From contig SAAO01000004.1 of assembly GCA_009929375.1 (NCBI GenBank), positions 62,001-126,000 on the forward strand: a stretch of 64,000 bases of DNA, written 5' to 3'. Shown here in pieces: positions 25,716-34,421 of the stretch. Numbering within the stretch: position 1 is the stretch's first letter; every line of letters begins with the position of its first letter. The notes beneath the pieces were generated by a model. That model saw nothing but the letters and a program-made list of their open reading frames with translations. It was not told the DNA's origin and searched no databases. This stretch comes from Bacteroidia bacterium (lineage in GTDB: Bacteria; Bacteroidota; Bacteroidia; Bacteroidales; Paludibacteraceae). The translations under genes and the position numbers were made by a program.

Positions 25716-26342
25716 ATGGAATTAATTAAACAACTTAACTGGCGTTATGCCACCAAACGCATGAACGGAACAGTCGTTCCTGCCGAAAAAGTAAACCTTA
25801 TCAAAGAAGCTATTCGTCTCGCACCAACTTCGTTTGGTTTGCAGGCATTTCAGGTCATCGAGATTGAAGACAAAGCCCTGCGTGAACGTATTTTCAACGA
25901 AGCCTGTCAGCAACCTCAGATCAAAGAGGGCTCGAATGTACTCGTATTTGCAGCCAACAAAAAGGTAACAGCTGAAATGGTTGACAATTATATGAATAAT
26001 ATTGCTGCGACCCGTGGAATTCCTGTGGATGCGCTCGCTGGATTCAGAGCGGCTTTCGATGGTGCTGTAGCCGGTAGCGTTGAGGAAAACTTTGCCTGGA
26101 ATGCACGTCAGACTTATATTGCACTTGGAGTGGGACTCACAGCTGCAGCTACGCTCGAAGTGGATGCAACTCCTATGGAAGGTTTCAATCCTGCAGCGCT
26201 TGACGAAATTCTGGGACTGGCCGATAAAAACCTTGGTTCGGTGACTATTATGGTGCTTGGCTACCGTGATGCTGAGGCTGATGGATTGTCGGGTGCAGCA
26301 AAAGTTCGCAAAAGTGCAGATGATTTATTTGTGAAATATTGA
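25716..26342 (+). CDS. Nitroreductase family FMN-dependent oxidoreductase (paralogue 2)
   Basis: 208 residues, same family as the gene at 24349: 'NWRYATKRMNG', 'RLAPTSFGLQAFQVIEI' and 'TPMEGFNPAALDEIL'. It differs in the middle, with an Ala/Gly-rich segment 'FRAAFDGAVAGSVEENFAWN' where paralogue 1 has 'MMGYLEKRTDEDNFTWA'. This could change substrate range. It lies directly behind tetR and a palindromic operator, so it is the most likely direct target. Confidence 0.88.
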   Translation: MELIKQLNWRYATKRMNGTVVPAEKVNLIKEAIRLAPTSFGLQAFQVIEIEDKALRERIFNEACQQPQIKEGSNVLVFAANKKVTAEMVDNYMNNIAATRGIPVDALAGFRAAFDGAVAGSVEENFAWNARQTYIALGVGLTAAATLEVDATPMEGFNPAALDEILGLADKNLGSVTIMVLGYRDAEADGLSGAAKVRKSADDLFVKY

Positions 26343-26362
26343 TTTTAAATAACAGATAATTT

Positions 26363-26402
26363 AGCCGGAGGATTCAAAATATTGAATTTTTCCGGCTTTT
26401 TT
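26363..26402 (+). terminator. Terminator after nitroreductase 2
   Basis: 'agccgga' pairs with 'tccggct', with an inner attcaa/ttgaat stem, followed by a T run. From here to 26687 there is no gene; the rest is the leader of the RRM gene. Confidence 0.75.
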
Positions 26403-26519
26403 ACATATAATAATTATACATGTAAGGCCGTAATATTCACCTGTTGACAACAGATTGATGTTTAAAATGCCCTGTGACGATAAGTTTTTGTTTCAAAATG
26501 AATAAATTTAAACAATTTG

Positions 26520-26550
26520 TTGCATAATTAAAAATAAATGTTTTTCTTTG
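26520..26550 (+). promoter_or_regulatory. Probable promoter of the RRM protein gene with long leader
   Basis: TTG at 26520-26522, 20 nt, then TTTCTTTG at 26543-26550, one mismatch from TAnnTTTG. Transcription from here gives a 5' leader of about 130 nt, unusually long for an 81-codon gene and pyrimidine-rich. Such leaders often carry cold- or self-regulatory structure. Confidence 0.4.
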
Positions 26551-26687
26551 CGAACGTTAAGACTCTGTATTTCTTTCGCATGGTTATTCTATCTCTTCTT
26601 TTCCTGAACAGATTTTGCTTTAACCCTCCGTACGTTTACTCTGTTCTTTACAATAAAACTTATAATTAATTTCTTATTTAATTTTTT

Positions 26688-26933
26688 ATGAACATTTACG
26701 TTGGTAACTTAAGTTACAAAGTTCGGGAAAATGACCTCCAGGGGGTTATTGAAGAGTATGGAAAAGTTGACTCTTGCAAAATTATCAAAGATCGTGAAAC
26801 AGGAAAATCAAAAGGCTTTGCTTTTGTTGAAATGCCTGACGATGCTGCTGCTACTAAAGTTATTGAAGAACTGAATGGCGCTGAATTCGACGGTCGTACC
26901 ATGGTGGTTAAAGAAGCAAGACCAAGAGCTTAA
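26688..26933 (+). CDS. Single-RRM RNA-binding protein
   Basis: 81 residues, one RNA recognition motif with RNP2 'NIYVGNLSY' at the N-terminus and RNP1 'KSKGFAFVEM' in the middle, ending in a short basic tail 'EARPRA'. Bacteroidota carry several such small RRM proteins in place of other global RNA chaperones; it probably binds single-stranded RNA and affects stability or translation. It is monocistronic, with its own promoter candidate and a strong terminator. Confidence 0.93.
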   Translation: MNIYVGNLSYKVRENDLQGVIEEYGKVDSCKIIKDRETGKSKGFAFVEMPDDAAATKVIEELNGAEFDGRTMVVKEARPRA

Positions 26934-26957
26934 TTTTCTGAAGACGAATTAATAAGG

Positions 26958-26992
26958 CTTCCGTTGTTGTATGACAACGGAAGTTTTTTTTT
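26958..26992 (+). terminator. Rho-independent terminator of the RRM gene
   Basis: Perfect 10-bp stem 'cttccgttgt'/'acaacggaag', loop tgtatg, then nine T residues. It lies 25 nt after the stop codon. Confidence 0.92.
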
Positions 26993-26999
26993 GTCTGCG

Positions 27000-27030
27000 T
27001 TGATTATCACCTGCCTAAATTGTATCTTTG
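27000..27030 (+). promoter_or_regulatory. Promoter upstream of the CPBP protease gene
   Basis: TTG at 27000-27002, 20 nt, then TATCTTTG at 27023-27030, a full -33/-7 match. The next gene starts at 27257, so the leader would be about 220 nt and would contain the palindrome at 27097-27168 and an 8-nt tandem repeat. Confidence 0.55.
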
Positions 27031-27096
27031 GACTTTATTTGCATTTAAGTAGTAGAAATAATTTAATGTCGCAAAATGTAAACAATATAATTTTCT

Positions 27097-27168
27097 GAAC
27101 GCAACGGCGCAAAGTCGCTATGACACAAAGAAAAATATAAATCTGGCGACTTCGCTTTTTCGCGTTCA
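27097..27168. repeat. Palindromic interspersed repeat
   Basis: 'gaacgcaacggcgcaaagtc' on the left and 'gacttcgctttttcgcgttc' on the right form an imperfect inverted repeat. It is of the same style as the other short palindromes in this window. Confidence 0.7.
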
Positions 27169-27216
27169 AAATACGACATTATATTTGTCACATTACTTAT
27201 AGTGTATAATTCTTTT

Positions 27217-27247
27217 TTCAAATCTTCAAATCTTCAAATCTTCAAAT
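27217..27247. repeat. 8-nt microsatellite (TTCAAATC)
   Basis: Nearly four copies of 'ttcaaatc', ending 10 nt before the CPBP gene. The same octamer on the opposite strand occurs at 62231-62260. Confidence 0.85.
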
Positions 27248-27256
27248 AAAATATAT

Positions 27257-28120
27257 ATGTGGAGAAGTTTTTTTCGTGATTCAGGTCTGCTATCCAGAAT
27301 ATTGCAATTGCTTTTTCTGTTTTTCTTTTTCAGCCTGGTGGTCACTGCCCTGGTAGCTGTATTGTTTGGTAGTGGTCAGCAACCCGAAACTTTACGTCTT
27401 CAAATGATATTGCAGCGCATATTTATGTTTATTTTGCCTCCGTTGCTTGTGGCTTACTTGTGGTTCGACAAGCCGTTTTCATGGTTACGCCTCAATAAAT
27501 TTCCGGGTTTATGGCAAATAGTGTCTGTGGTAGTGCTGTCGGTGGTGATTGTTCCTTTTGTGAATGTATTGACTGCTCTGAATGCTCAAATGGCATTACC
27601 TGAATGGCTTTCGGGCGTGAGTGAGTGGATGAGAACAATGGAGGATTCGGCTGCAGGTCTTACCAATCAATTACTGAATGTAAATGAGCCTGCTCTGTTA
27701 GTGCAAAACATGATATTGGTAGCTGTGATTCCGGCAATTGGTGAAGAATTATTTTTTCGCGGTGGAATTCAGAATATTATTTCAGATAAAAAAAACATTC
27801 ATCTGGCTGTTTGGATTTCAGCTTTTGTATTCAGCGCTATTCATTTGCAGTTTTATGGGTTTATTCCGCGTATGCTGTTGGGTGGAATGTACGGTTATCT
27901 GCTTTTCTGGAGTGGTAGTTTGTGGTTGCCTGTAATTGCTCATTTTGTAAACAACGGAATGGCCGTACTGGTTTATTATCTGCGTTATAATGGTTCTTCA
28001 ATGCCTGATCCTGATACTCTGGGGCACGGTCAGCAGTGGTGGATGGCAGTTGTGAGTGCTTTGTGTACCGGTGCTCTTCTCTTCTTTCTTTTTAAAACAA
28101 GAAAGGAAGATGCCTCTTAG
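27257..28120 (+). CDS. CPBP family intramembrane glutamic protease
   Basis: 287 residues with about seven hydrophobic segments. The CPBP (Rce1/Abi-like) motifs are present: 'GEELFFRGG' with catalytic Glu163-Glu164 and Arg168, then 'FSAIHLQFYGF' and 'LPVIAHFVNNGMAV' with the conserved His residues. It would cleave or process a membrane substrate; in bacteria roles range from peptide maturation to unknown housekeeping. It stands alone. The stop codon lies in the loop of a hairpin shared with the convergent gene. Confidence 0.88.
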   Translation: MWRSFFRDSGLLSRILQLLFLFFFFSLVVTALVAVLFGSGQQPETLRLQMILQRIFMFILPPLLVAYLWFDKPFSWLRLNKFPGLWQIVSVVVLSVVIVPFVNVLTALNAQMALPEWLSGVSEWMRTMEDSAAGLTNQLLNVNEPALLVQNMILVAVIPAIGEELFFRGGIQNIISDKKNIHLAVWISAFVFSAIHLQFYGFIPRMLLGGMYGYLLFWSGSLWLPVIAHFVNNGMAVLVYYLRYNGSSMPDPDTLGHGQQWWMAVVSALCTGALLFFLFKTRKEDAS

Positions 28121-28134
28121 CTGAGACATCTTCC
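28105..28134. terminator. Hairpin between convergent genes
   Basis: 'ggaagatg' pairs with 'catcttcc', with an inner ctc/gag pairing. The CPBP stop codon is in the loop. There is no long T run, so its strength as a terminator is uncertain. Confidence 0.5.
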
Positions 28135-28173
28135 TTCGGTGGTTACAAAAGATTTTATTTTTCAAAAGGTTCT

Positions 28174-29454
28174 TTATCTTCTTCCGCCTTCGTTATTGCC
28201 CGATCTTGAACTTTTGTTGCTCGATGATCTGTTGCTGTCGTTACGGGTGCTTTTATTGTTCGAGTTGCTGCTTCGGCTTGAGCTCTGTACTGATGATTGG
28301 CGACTTTTGTTTTCAGATTTTGACTGAACACTTGTGCTTCGTCCGGTTGAGCGCTGAGCAGGTTCCGATTTTTTTACATTTTCGCTGTTGCGGTTTGGTC
28401 TTTCATTTCTCGGAGTTGTGACTGTTGGTCTCGATTCCGGTTTGGGTCTTTCGTTATATCTTTCCTGATTTCCGCGGTTTCCTTCATTTCTTTCCACATT
28501 GGTATTGCGGGTGCCGTTCTGATAAGAGTTGTTATCGCGGTTTCTTACACCGGATTGATTGTTGTTTTCACCTGAACGTTCGCGGGTCTGATAGTCCCTT
28601 GTGTTATTGTTGATCTGACGGCTGTTTTCCGAGCGACGAACTCCTTCGTTATAGCTGTTATTTCCGTTTGACTGACGTACGCCGTTGTTCTGACCTGAGC
28701 GGTTGTAGTCGCGTTTGCTGTTGAAGTCTGCTTTGTTGCGTACATCGCTGTTTCGTTTGCTGAAATTACGATCTGGGTAACGAACTCCGTAATCGTTTCG
28801 TCCAACTGAAGAATGCATTTTTAAGCTGTAATCGTTACGGCGATGATCATTGTATCTGTAATTGTGACGAACGTTGATATGACGGTGTACATTGCTCATG
28901 TAAATGTTGATTTCGAGCGGGCTGCGATAGCGATAGTATCGTGGATAATATCCCCAGTAGTAAGGTGATACCCAACGGTGATATCTCGGAGTCCAGAACC
29001 AGCGAACCAAAGCCGGTGTACGATAATAAACAGGTTCGATAATGTAATTGTGTCCGTAAAGGAACGGGTCGCCGATAACCTGAACATATGTTTTTCTGTA
29101 ACGATCGCGTTCAACTACAATGCTTGCCACATCCTGGTAGGTGTCGCGGTCGAGAACGGCCTGGATAACTACGAGGTGAACATTGTTTTCCGAGGTTTCA
29201 ATTACCCTGAGATAATCGATATAGCCATCACCATTGAGATCGAGGTTCGAAATGCCTGAATCGTAATCATTGATTCTTCGTTCGAAATCTTCGAGGTCGC
29301 GTGAGTCACCAAATACTGAAGCCACTGCTTTCAGATCGAGATAATAACTGATGTCATTATTGTAAGCTTCAACTGTGATTCTGTTTTGAGCCTGCAGCTG
29401 TACTCCGGCAGCCATTGCGATAAGAACTATGAGGCTTTTTAATGTTGTCTTCAT
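28174..29454 (-). CDS. Secreted protein with basic low-complexity C-terminal half
   Basis: 426 residues. A signal peptide (1-22, 'GVQLQAQN') is followed by a folded region (about 25-200) containing an EF-hand-like loop 'LDLNGDGYIDYLRV' and aromatic-rich 'YHRWVSPYYWGYYPRYYRYR'. From about 205 onward the sequence is low complexity: first R/N/Y/D-rich, then S/N/R/K-rich to the end, ending 'SGNNEGGRR'. The N-terminal part resembles a conserved Bacteroidota family of unknown function. The basic disordered tail might bind nucleic acid or anionic polymer (speculation). Confidence 0.6.
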   Translation of the reverse strand: MKTTLKSLIVLIAMAAGVQLQAQNRITVEAYNNDISYYLDLKAVASVFGDSRDLEDFERRINDYDSGISNLDLNGDGYIDYLRVIETSENNVHLVVIQAVLDRDTYQDVASIVVERDRYRKTYVQVIGDPFLYGHNYIIEPVYYRTPALVRWFWTPRYHRWVSPYYWGYYPRYYRYRSPLEINIYMSNVHRHINVRHNYRYNDHRRNDYSLKMHSSVGRNDYGVRYPDRNFSKRNSDVRNKADFNSKRDYNRSGQNNGVRQSNGNNSYNEGVRRSENSRQINNNTRDYQTRERSGENNNQSGVRNRDNNSYQNGTRNTNVERNEGNRGNQERYNERPKPESRPTVTTPRNERPNRNSENVKKSEPAQRSTGRSTSVQSKSENKSRQSSVQSSSRSSNSNNKSTRNDSNRSSSNKSSRSGNNEGGRR

Positions 29455-29690
29455 AACTGTATTTTTTAATGGAAATGAGTATTATGTTTGGCTATCTGAT
29501 CGGAAAATCCGTTCGTGCTAATCATATTTCAAAAGCTGTGCCAGAAATTCCGGATATTGAGTTATACTGTGAATTTATTTAATGTCTGACAATGTTTTTT
29601 TGTTTTAAAATGCAGATTTATTGTCTTTTATGTGTGTTTTTATTTGTGGCTGTATATACAGCTCCATTTCAATCCGGGTTTGAAAAATGG

Positions 29691-29717
29691 TTGTTTAATG
29701 CAAAATTCTTATCTTTG
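29691..29717 (+). promoter_or_regulatory. Promoter of cvpA-rnhB
   Basis: TATCTTTG at 29710-29717 is a consensus -7 element 21 nt before the cvpA start; TTG at 29691-29693 is a possible -33 with a short 16-nt spacer. From 29455 to 29690 I see nothing else. Confidence 0.5.
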
Positions 29718-29737
29718 CGATAATAATATTTTAAGAA

Positions 29738-30241
29738 ATGAGCAACATAGATATCAGTATTCTCATAATTGTCGGGGCTGGCTTTGTATTCGGACTTTTC
29801 AAAGGGCTTGTCAGAGAGCTTGCTTCGTTGGCAGCCATTGTATTAGGTATATATGGTGCGAAATTATTTTCGTCGTTGTTGGTGCCTTTGGTTGTGGATA
29901 TGCTGGGCGTGTCCGAAAAAGTGGCTCAGCCGCTTTCGTATGTTGTATTATTTATAGCTATAGCTGTTGCATTGCTAATTTTAGCGAGGACTGTTGATAA
30001 GGTTTTCGATGCAGTGAGTTTGGGAGGGCTGAATAAGTTTCTGGGGGGTGTGTTTGGAGCCTTGAAATATGCGCTTATTATAAGTGTGCTGATCAATGTA
30101 TTTGAACCGCTTAACCAGAAATTTCGGTTTATGTCTGAAGAAAAACAGCAAAATTCAGTTACTTATCGACCTTTGCTTAATCTTGCACCTGACTTGTGGG
30201 ACGAAGCCACACAATATCGCCATGAAAGTGAAGCAGAATAA
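29738..30241 (+). CDS. cvpA: CvpA family membrane protein
   Basis: 167 residues with four hydrophobic helices and the CvpA N-terminus '[20 protein letters not shown]'. CvpA proteins are inner-membrane proteins linked to colicin V export and envelope stress in enterobacteria; the role here is unknown. The C-terminal 40 residues are soluble and charged. The last 20 nt overlap the start of rnhB, so the two are probably translationally coupled. Confidence 0.85.
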   Translation: MSNIDISILIIVGAGFVFGLFKGLVRELASLAAIVLGIYGAKLFSSLLVPLVVDMLGVSEKVAQPLSYVVLFIAIAVALLILARTVDKVFDAVSLGGLNKFLGGVFGALKYALIISVLINVFEPLNQKFRFMSEEKQQNSVTYRPLLNLAPDLWDEATQYRHESEAE

Positions 30242-30884
30242 ACTGAACATTAATTTTTCGGGGATTTTTCCTGAATGTGGATGCGACGAGGCCGGGCGTG
30301 GTTGTCTGGCAGGGCCTGTGGTGGCTGCTGCTGTGATTTTGCCATCTGATTTTGATTGTCCGCAACTAAATGACTCAAAGCAGTTGACTGAGAAGGAACG
30401 TGATGCTTTGCGCCCTTTTATCGAAAAAAATGCGCTGGCATGGGCTGTGGCCGAAGTGGATAATCATGAAATAGATAAGATTAATATTCTGAATGCTTCT
30501 ATTCTGGCCATGCAACGAGCCATTGCAAAACTTAAAATCCGTCCCGGATTTATTATTGTGGATGGAAACCGGTTTAAACCATTTGAAGATATACCGCACC
30601 AAACTGTTGTGAAAGGAGATGCTAAATATCTTTCGATTGCAGCGGCATCGGTACTTGCCAAAACGCATCGCGATGAAATGATTACCCTGCATCATGCAGA
30701 ATATCCGCATTATTCATGGGATAAAAACAAAGCTTATCCCACAGAGGCACATCGAAAAGCCATCCGCGAGTATGGAGTAACTCCGCTGCACCGGCTCAGT
30801 TTTAATCTGACAGGCGAGAAACCGAAACCATTACCAAAGAGAAAACGCAAAAAGACAAGTTCGCAGACCGAATCGCTTTTTTAA
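30222..30884 (+). CDS. rnhB: Ribonuclease HII
   Basis: 220 residues. It cuts RNA in RNA-DNA hybrids and initiates removal of single ribonucleotides from DNA. The first catalytic pair Asp22-Glu23 is in '[15 protein letters not shown]'; the third is Asp in 'FIIVDGNRF' and the last in '[11 protein letters not shown]'. Substrate-binding '[14 protein letters not shown]' is also present. Start at 30222 gives the normal length; a start at 30096 would add 42 unrelated residues inside cvpA. The tail 'PKRKRKKTS' is basic. Confidence 0.95.
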   Translation: MKVKQNKLNINFSGIFPECGCDEAGRGCLAGPVVAAAVILPSDFDCPQLNDSKQLTEKERDALRPFIEKNALAWAVAEVDNHEIDKINILNASILAMQRAIAKLKIRPGFIIVDGNRFKPFEDIPHQTVVKGDAKYLSIAAASVLAKTHRDEMITLHHAEYPHYSWDKNKAYPTEAHRKAIREYGVTPLHRLSFNLTGEKPKPLPKRKRKKTSSQTESLF

Positions 30885-30900
30885 ACTGAAACAAAAAAAA

Positions 30901-30929
30901 GGATAAGCAAAAAGCTTATCCTTTTTTTT
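30901..30929. terminator. Bidirectional terminator between rnhB and the winged-helix gene
   Basis: Perfect stem 'ggataagc'/'gcttatcc', loop aaaaa, with A8 before and T8 after, so it works on both strands. Confidence 0.93.
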
Positions 30930-30948
30930 AAGAGATTGTGTCAGCATT

Positions 30949-31314
30949 TTAGCTGATGATCATTTTGTGACCTTTGCCATGAATGTTCACGATGTTTACA
31001 TTTGAGTCTTTGTCGAGAAGTTTACGCAGTTTGTATACGTATACGTCCATACATCTTGAGTTGCGGAAGTTATCTTCTTTCCAAATGGTGTTAAGAATAA
31101 ACTTACGTTCCAGGAAATTGTTTGCATTGGCAGCAAGGAGTACCAGGAGGTACGATTCTTTAGCTGTCAGTTTTACTCCGTTACCGCCGTGGGTAAGAAC
31201 TCTTTTGTCCACATCAAATGTGTAAGCCCCGATTTTGTAAGTGGGCACGCTCATAAGCGCTTTCAGGTGTTCGTCAACTCCGTTTAATACGAGTTTTTCA
31301 GTTTCAATTTTCAT
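30949..31314 (-). CDS. Stand-alone OmpR-type winged-helix protein without receiver
   Basis: 121 residues. About 25 N-terminal residues ('LVLNGVDEHLKALMSVPTYK') precede a complete OmpR C-terminal winged helix: 'VLTHGGNGVKLTAKESYLLV', 'FLERKFILNTIW', recognition helix 'NSRCMDVYVYKLRKLLDKD' and wing 'VNIHGKGHKMI'. There is no receiver domain, and none is hidden in the 589 nt upstream. It could be a constitutive regulator, compete with a full-length response regulator for sites, or be controlled by level alone. It is divergent from the two-component system at 31904. Confidence 0.82.
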   Translation of the reverse strand: MKIETEKLVLNGVDEHLKALMSVPTYKIGAYTFDVDKRVLTHGGNGVKLTAKESYLLVLLAANANNFLERKFILNTIWKEDNFRNSRCMDVYVYKLRKLLDKDSNVNIVNIHGKGHKMIIS

Positions 31315-31589
31315 TTTCGTGTTTTTTTTAAAGATATGTGATAGTGAATTGTGATAGTTATTCTAAATATGATAGCGCCCTATTGTTGAATCTTTAAAGT
31401 TGAAAATATAATCATATTTGTCAATGAAAAATGTCTTTGTATTAATAACCTTATTTGTAAAAAAAAAGTTCATTGTAAATTAATTTTTTTGTAAATTTAT
31501 TTTACAGGGTCAAAGATCAAAAAACGCTTTTCAGATAAAACACATTTAATTTATTTGCAAATATAAAACAAGTTTCATAGTTAACATCT

Positions 31590-31617
31590 GATTTTGTGTG
31601 AAAAATCACACAAAATC
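31590..31617. promoter_or_regulatory. Perfect 12-bp inverted repeat in a divergent intergenic region
   Basis: 'gattttgtgtga' and 'tcacacaaaatc' around aaaa, between the - strand winged-helix gene and the + strand response regulator. It could be an operator or a hairpin terminator. The rest of 31315-31903 is very AT-rich; a -7-like TATCTTTG at 31812-31819 probably serves the response regulator. Confidence 0.5.
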
Positions 31618-31811
31618 CTTAAAAATAGAGTTAAATATGTATCAATTTCTAAAATACTGTATTGTATTTGGTTTTTTATGCCAAAATCTGCTGTGCATGA
31701 AAAGTTTTTTTGCCCTTCTATCAAGCTCATTAAATTCAAATGCAAAATTCTGTAGTAATAAAATAATAAGACATTATTGTTCAGAACTTCCGCAAAATTG
31801 CTAATTTGTAA

Positions 31812-31819
31812 TATCTTTG
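31812..31819 (+). promoter_or_regulatory. -7 element of the response regulator/kinase operon
   Basis: TATCTTTG, 84 nt before the response regulator start. No good -33 at the right distance, so activator help is possible. Confidence 0.5.
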
Positions 31820-31903
31820 TAACAGGTATTACATAGGAGCGAAACAACACTTTACTTATTTTGCAACAGAATTTAATCACTTAATTAATTTAAATGCAAT
31901 TTT

Positions 31904-32593
31904 ATGAGTACATATCGCATTTTAGTAGTGGACGATGAAGAAGACTTATGCGAAATTCTTCAGTTCAATCTCGAAACCGAAGGCTATCAGGTAGATGTGG
32001 CATATTCGGCTGAAGAAGCTCTTCAAAAAAATATATCCGAATACAATTTGTTGCTTCTCGATGTGATGATGGGCGAAATATCGGGATTCAGAATGGCACG
32101 AACCCTGCGCGATAATCCTAAAACAGCCCGCGTTCCTATAATATTTCTTACCGCAAAGGATACTGAGAATGATAAACTTACCGGATTTAATATCGGGGCC
32201 GATGACTATATTTCGAAACCTTTTTCAATCAGGGAAGTTCTCGCCCGTGTGAAGGCTGTGATTCGTCGTGCCGAATCGCTTAAAGGAAACGATGAGCCCG
32301 GGCAGGTGCTTACTTACGAAAAACTTGAAATGCAGCTGAGTAATAAAAAAGTTTTGCTGGACGGAAACGAAGTGGCTTTTACCAAAAAAGAGTTTGAAAT
32401 TCTGAAGCTTTTTCTCGAAAATAAAAACCGTGTTTTTACCCGCGAAGAAATGCTGTCGCGCGTATGGTCGGACGAAGTGGTGGTACTCGATCGTACTATC
32501 GATGTGAATATTACGCGTTTACGTAAAAAAATAGGTGAATACGGCCGTAATATTGTAACCCGGTTGGGATATGGATATTGCTTCGAAAGTTAA
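31904..32593 (+). CDS. PhoB/RprY-like response regulator
   Basis: 229 residues: receiver (about 1-120; 'VVDDEEDL', phosphoacceptor Asp53 in 'LLLLDVMMG', Thr in 'FLTAKD', Lys in 'YISKPF') and an OmpR-type winged helix (about 135-229, ending 'RNIVTRLGYGYCFES'). The insertion of a second acidic cluster and the 'DVMM' motif are typical of Bacteroidota PhoB-like regulators. It is followed after 43 nt by its kinase. Confidence 0.93.
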   Translation: MSTYRILVVDDEEDLCEILQFNLETEGYQVDVAYSAEEALQKNISEYNLLLLDVMMGEISGFRMARTLRDNPKTARVPIIFLTAKDTENDKLTGFNIGADDYISKPFSIREVLARVKAVIRRAESLKGNDEPGQVLTYEKLEMQLSNKKVLLDGNEVAFTKKEFEILKLFLENKNRVFTREEMLSRVWSDEVVVLDRTIDVNITRLRKKIGEYGRNIVTRLGYGYCFES

Positions 32594-32636
32594 TGTTCAT
32601 GAAGTTTGTTGTTGTTTTTTTATAGTGCTGAATAAT

Positions 32637-34364
32637 ATGACATTAAGCCGTAAACTGTTTCTTTATTTTTTCGGAATATTTTTTCTGATTATTTCGGTAA
32701 TTACTTTTTTTCAGTACGAAAGAGAAAAGGAATTTCGTACCGAACAGCTTGATCAGTTACTCAGTACCTACAACCGTACCATCGAAAAATACGTTTCCAC
32801 ACAACAGTGGAACCCGAATAGTCTCGAGGAGTTTATTTCGATTTTTCCGGACTCATTATTGCGCGTAACTCTGATTGACAGTGCCGGAGTTGTTCTTTTT
32901 GACACTTCTGTGAGCGACGAATCGAAGCTTGAAAACCATATTAACCGTCCGGAAATTCAGCAAGCGCACGTAAGCAAAATAGGAAAAGCCATCAGGCATT
33001 CAAAAACCCTTGGAGTCGATTTTTACTACATGGCTCATTATTTCGGGAATATTTACGTGCGTACTGCGCTGCCATACAACCTCAGTTTAATTGAAATGCT
33101 GAAAGCAAATACATTTTTTCTGTATTTCATGTCGTTTATTTTTGTGGCTGCGGTAATTGCACTTTTTCTTATTTCCAAAAATTTTACCGATTCGATTACC
33201 CGATTACGTTTGTTTACAATAAAAGCCGAACAGGGCGAAATTGAAGAAACCGATATTCGGTTTCCGAACGATGAGCTTGGTGAAATAAGTAATTATATTG
33301 TTCACATTTACAAGAATTTGCTCAAAGCGAAGGATGATGTGAACAATGAAAAGGAAAAACTTATTAAACACCTCCAGATTTCGCAGGAAGGTTTGGGAAT
33401 TTTTTCGGCCGATAAAAAGGAATTGCTGGTAAATTCTCACTTCATACAGTTTAGTAATATTTTGGTTGGCTCGCAAACCCATAATTCCCACGAATTGTTT
33501 CAGCTTCAGGAATTTGCGGAGATTAATGGTTTTATCGACGAGAGTTTTGATAATAATCAGTTGACGCAAACCAAAAAGGTAATTGAGAAAAATGGTAAGG
33601 TTTTTATGGTTCGTTGTATTGTTTTTCAGGACGATACATTCGAAATATCGATCAATGATATTTCGGCTCAGGAGCATGAAAATGAACTGAAACGTCACCT
33701 CACACAAAACATATCTCACGAACTTAAAACGCCTGTAAGTAGTATTCTGGGTTATATGGAGAGCATTATAGATAATCCCGATCTGACTCCTGAGCGCCAG
33801 AAGTTTTTTATCGAAAGGTCGTATCAACAGGCTCACAGGTTAAGTGCTTTGTTGCAGGATATTTCAACGCTGAATAAAATTGATGAGGCAGGACGATTGT
33901 TTGCAAAGGAAAATTGTGATGTAAATCAGGTGATTCGCGATGTGCTCAATGATGTGCATTTGCAACTTGAGCAACTTGAGTTTACCGTGAATCTGAAGTT
34001 GAGAAACGATACTTTTGTAAGCGGAAACCGTTCGCTTTTGTATTCTATTTTCCGGAATCTGACTGATAATGCAATGGCTTATGGTGGTCAAAATCTGACA
34101 ATTGAGATAAACTGCTATCGTGAGGATGAGCAATTCTATTATTTTTCGTTTATGGATAACGGGGTTGGAATTCCCGATGAGCATTTAAGCAGAATATTCG
34201 AACGTTTCTACAGGGTGGATAAAGGTCGAAGCCGTAAAGCGGGAGGGACCGGTCTTGGTCTTGCCATCGTAAAAAATGCTGTGCTTTTTCACAAAGGAAC
34301 TATTTCGGCCAAAGCCGGTGAGGCTGGCGGAGTAACTTTTCTGTTTTCGCTTCGTAAGTTTTAG
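32637..34364 (+). CDS. PhoR-like sensor histidine kinase
   Basis: About 575 residues. Two membrane helices (about 6-28 and 158-180) enclose a periplasmic domain. A HAMP region and PAS-like segment (about 240-345) follow, then the H box 'NISHELKTPVSSILGYMESI' (His361), the N box 'SIFRNLTDNAMAYG' and G boxes 'DNGVGIPDEHLSRIFERFYR' and 'GGTGLGLAIVKNAV'. Start set at 32637; a longer frame from 32571 overlaps the response regulator and adds no domain. The signal is unknown. Confidence 0.92.
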   Translation: MTLSRKLFLYFFGIFFLIISVITFFQYEREKEFRTEQLDQLLSTYNRTIEKYVSTQQWNPNSLEEFISIFPDSLLRVTLIDSAGVVLFDTSVSDESKLENHINRPEIQQAHVSKIGKAIRHSKTLGVDFYYMAHYFGNIYVRTALPYNLSLIEMLKANTFFLYFMSFIFVAAVIALFLISKNFTDSITRLRLFTIKAEQGEIEETDIRFPNDELGEISNYIVHIYKNLLKAKDDVNNEKEKLIKHLQISQEGLGIFSADKKELLVNSHFIQFSNILVGSQTHNSHELFQLQEFAEINGFIDESFDNNQLTQTKKVIEKNGKVFMVRCIVFQDDTFEISINDISAQEHENELKRHLTQNISHELKTPVSSILGYMESIIDNPDLTPERQKFFIERSYQQAHRLSALLQDISTLNKIDEAGRLFAKENCDVNQVIRDVLNDVHLQLEQLEFTVNLKLRNDTFVSGNRSLLYSIFRNLTDNAMAYGGQNLTIEINCYREDEQFYYFSFMDNGVGIPDEHLSRIFERFYRVDKGRSRKAGGTGLGLAIVKNAVLFHKGTISAKAGEAGGVTFLFSLRKF

Positions 34365-34372
34365 TTGAATTG

Positions 34373-34399
34373 AAAAAGGCTGTCAACGACAGCCTTTTT
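34373..34399. terminator. Bidirectional terminator between the kinase and tonB-like genes
   Basis: 'aaaaaggctgtc' pairs with 'gacagccttttt' around aac. A and T runs on both sides serve the two convergent genes. Confidence 0.9.
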
Positions 34400-34421
34400 G
34401 TATTTATGATAAGCTTTTCTT

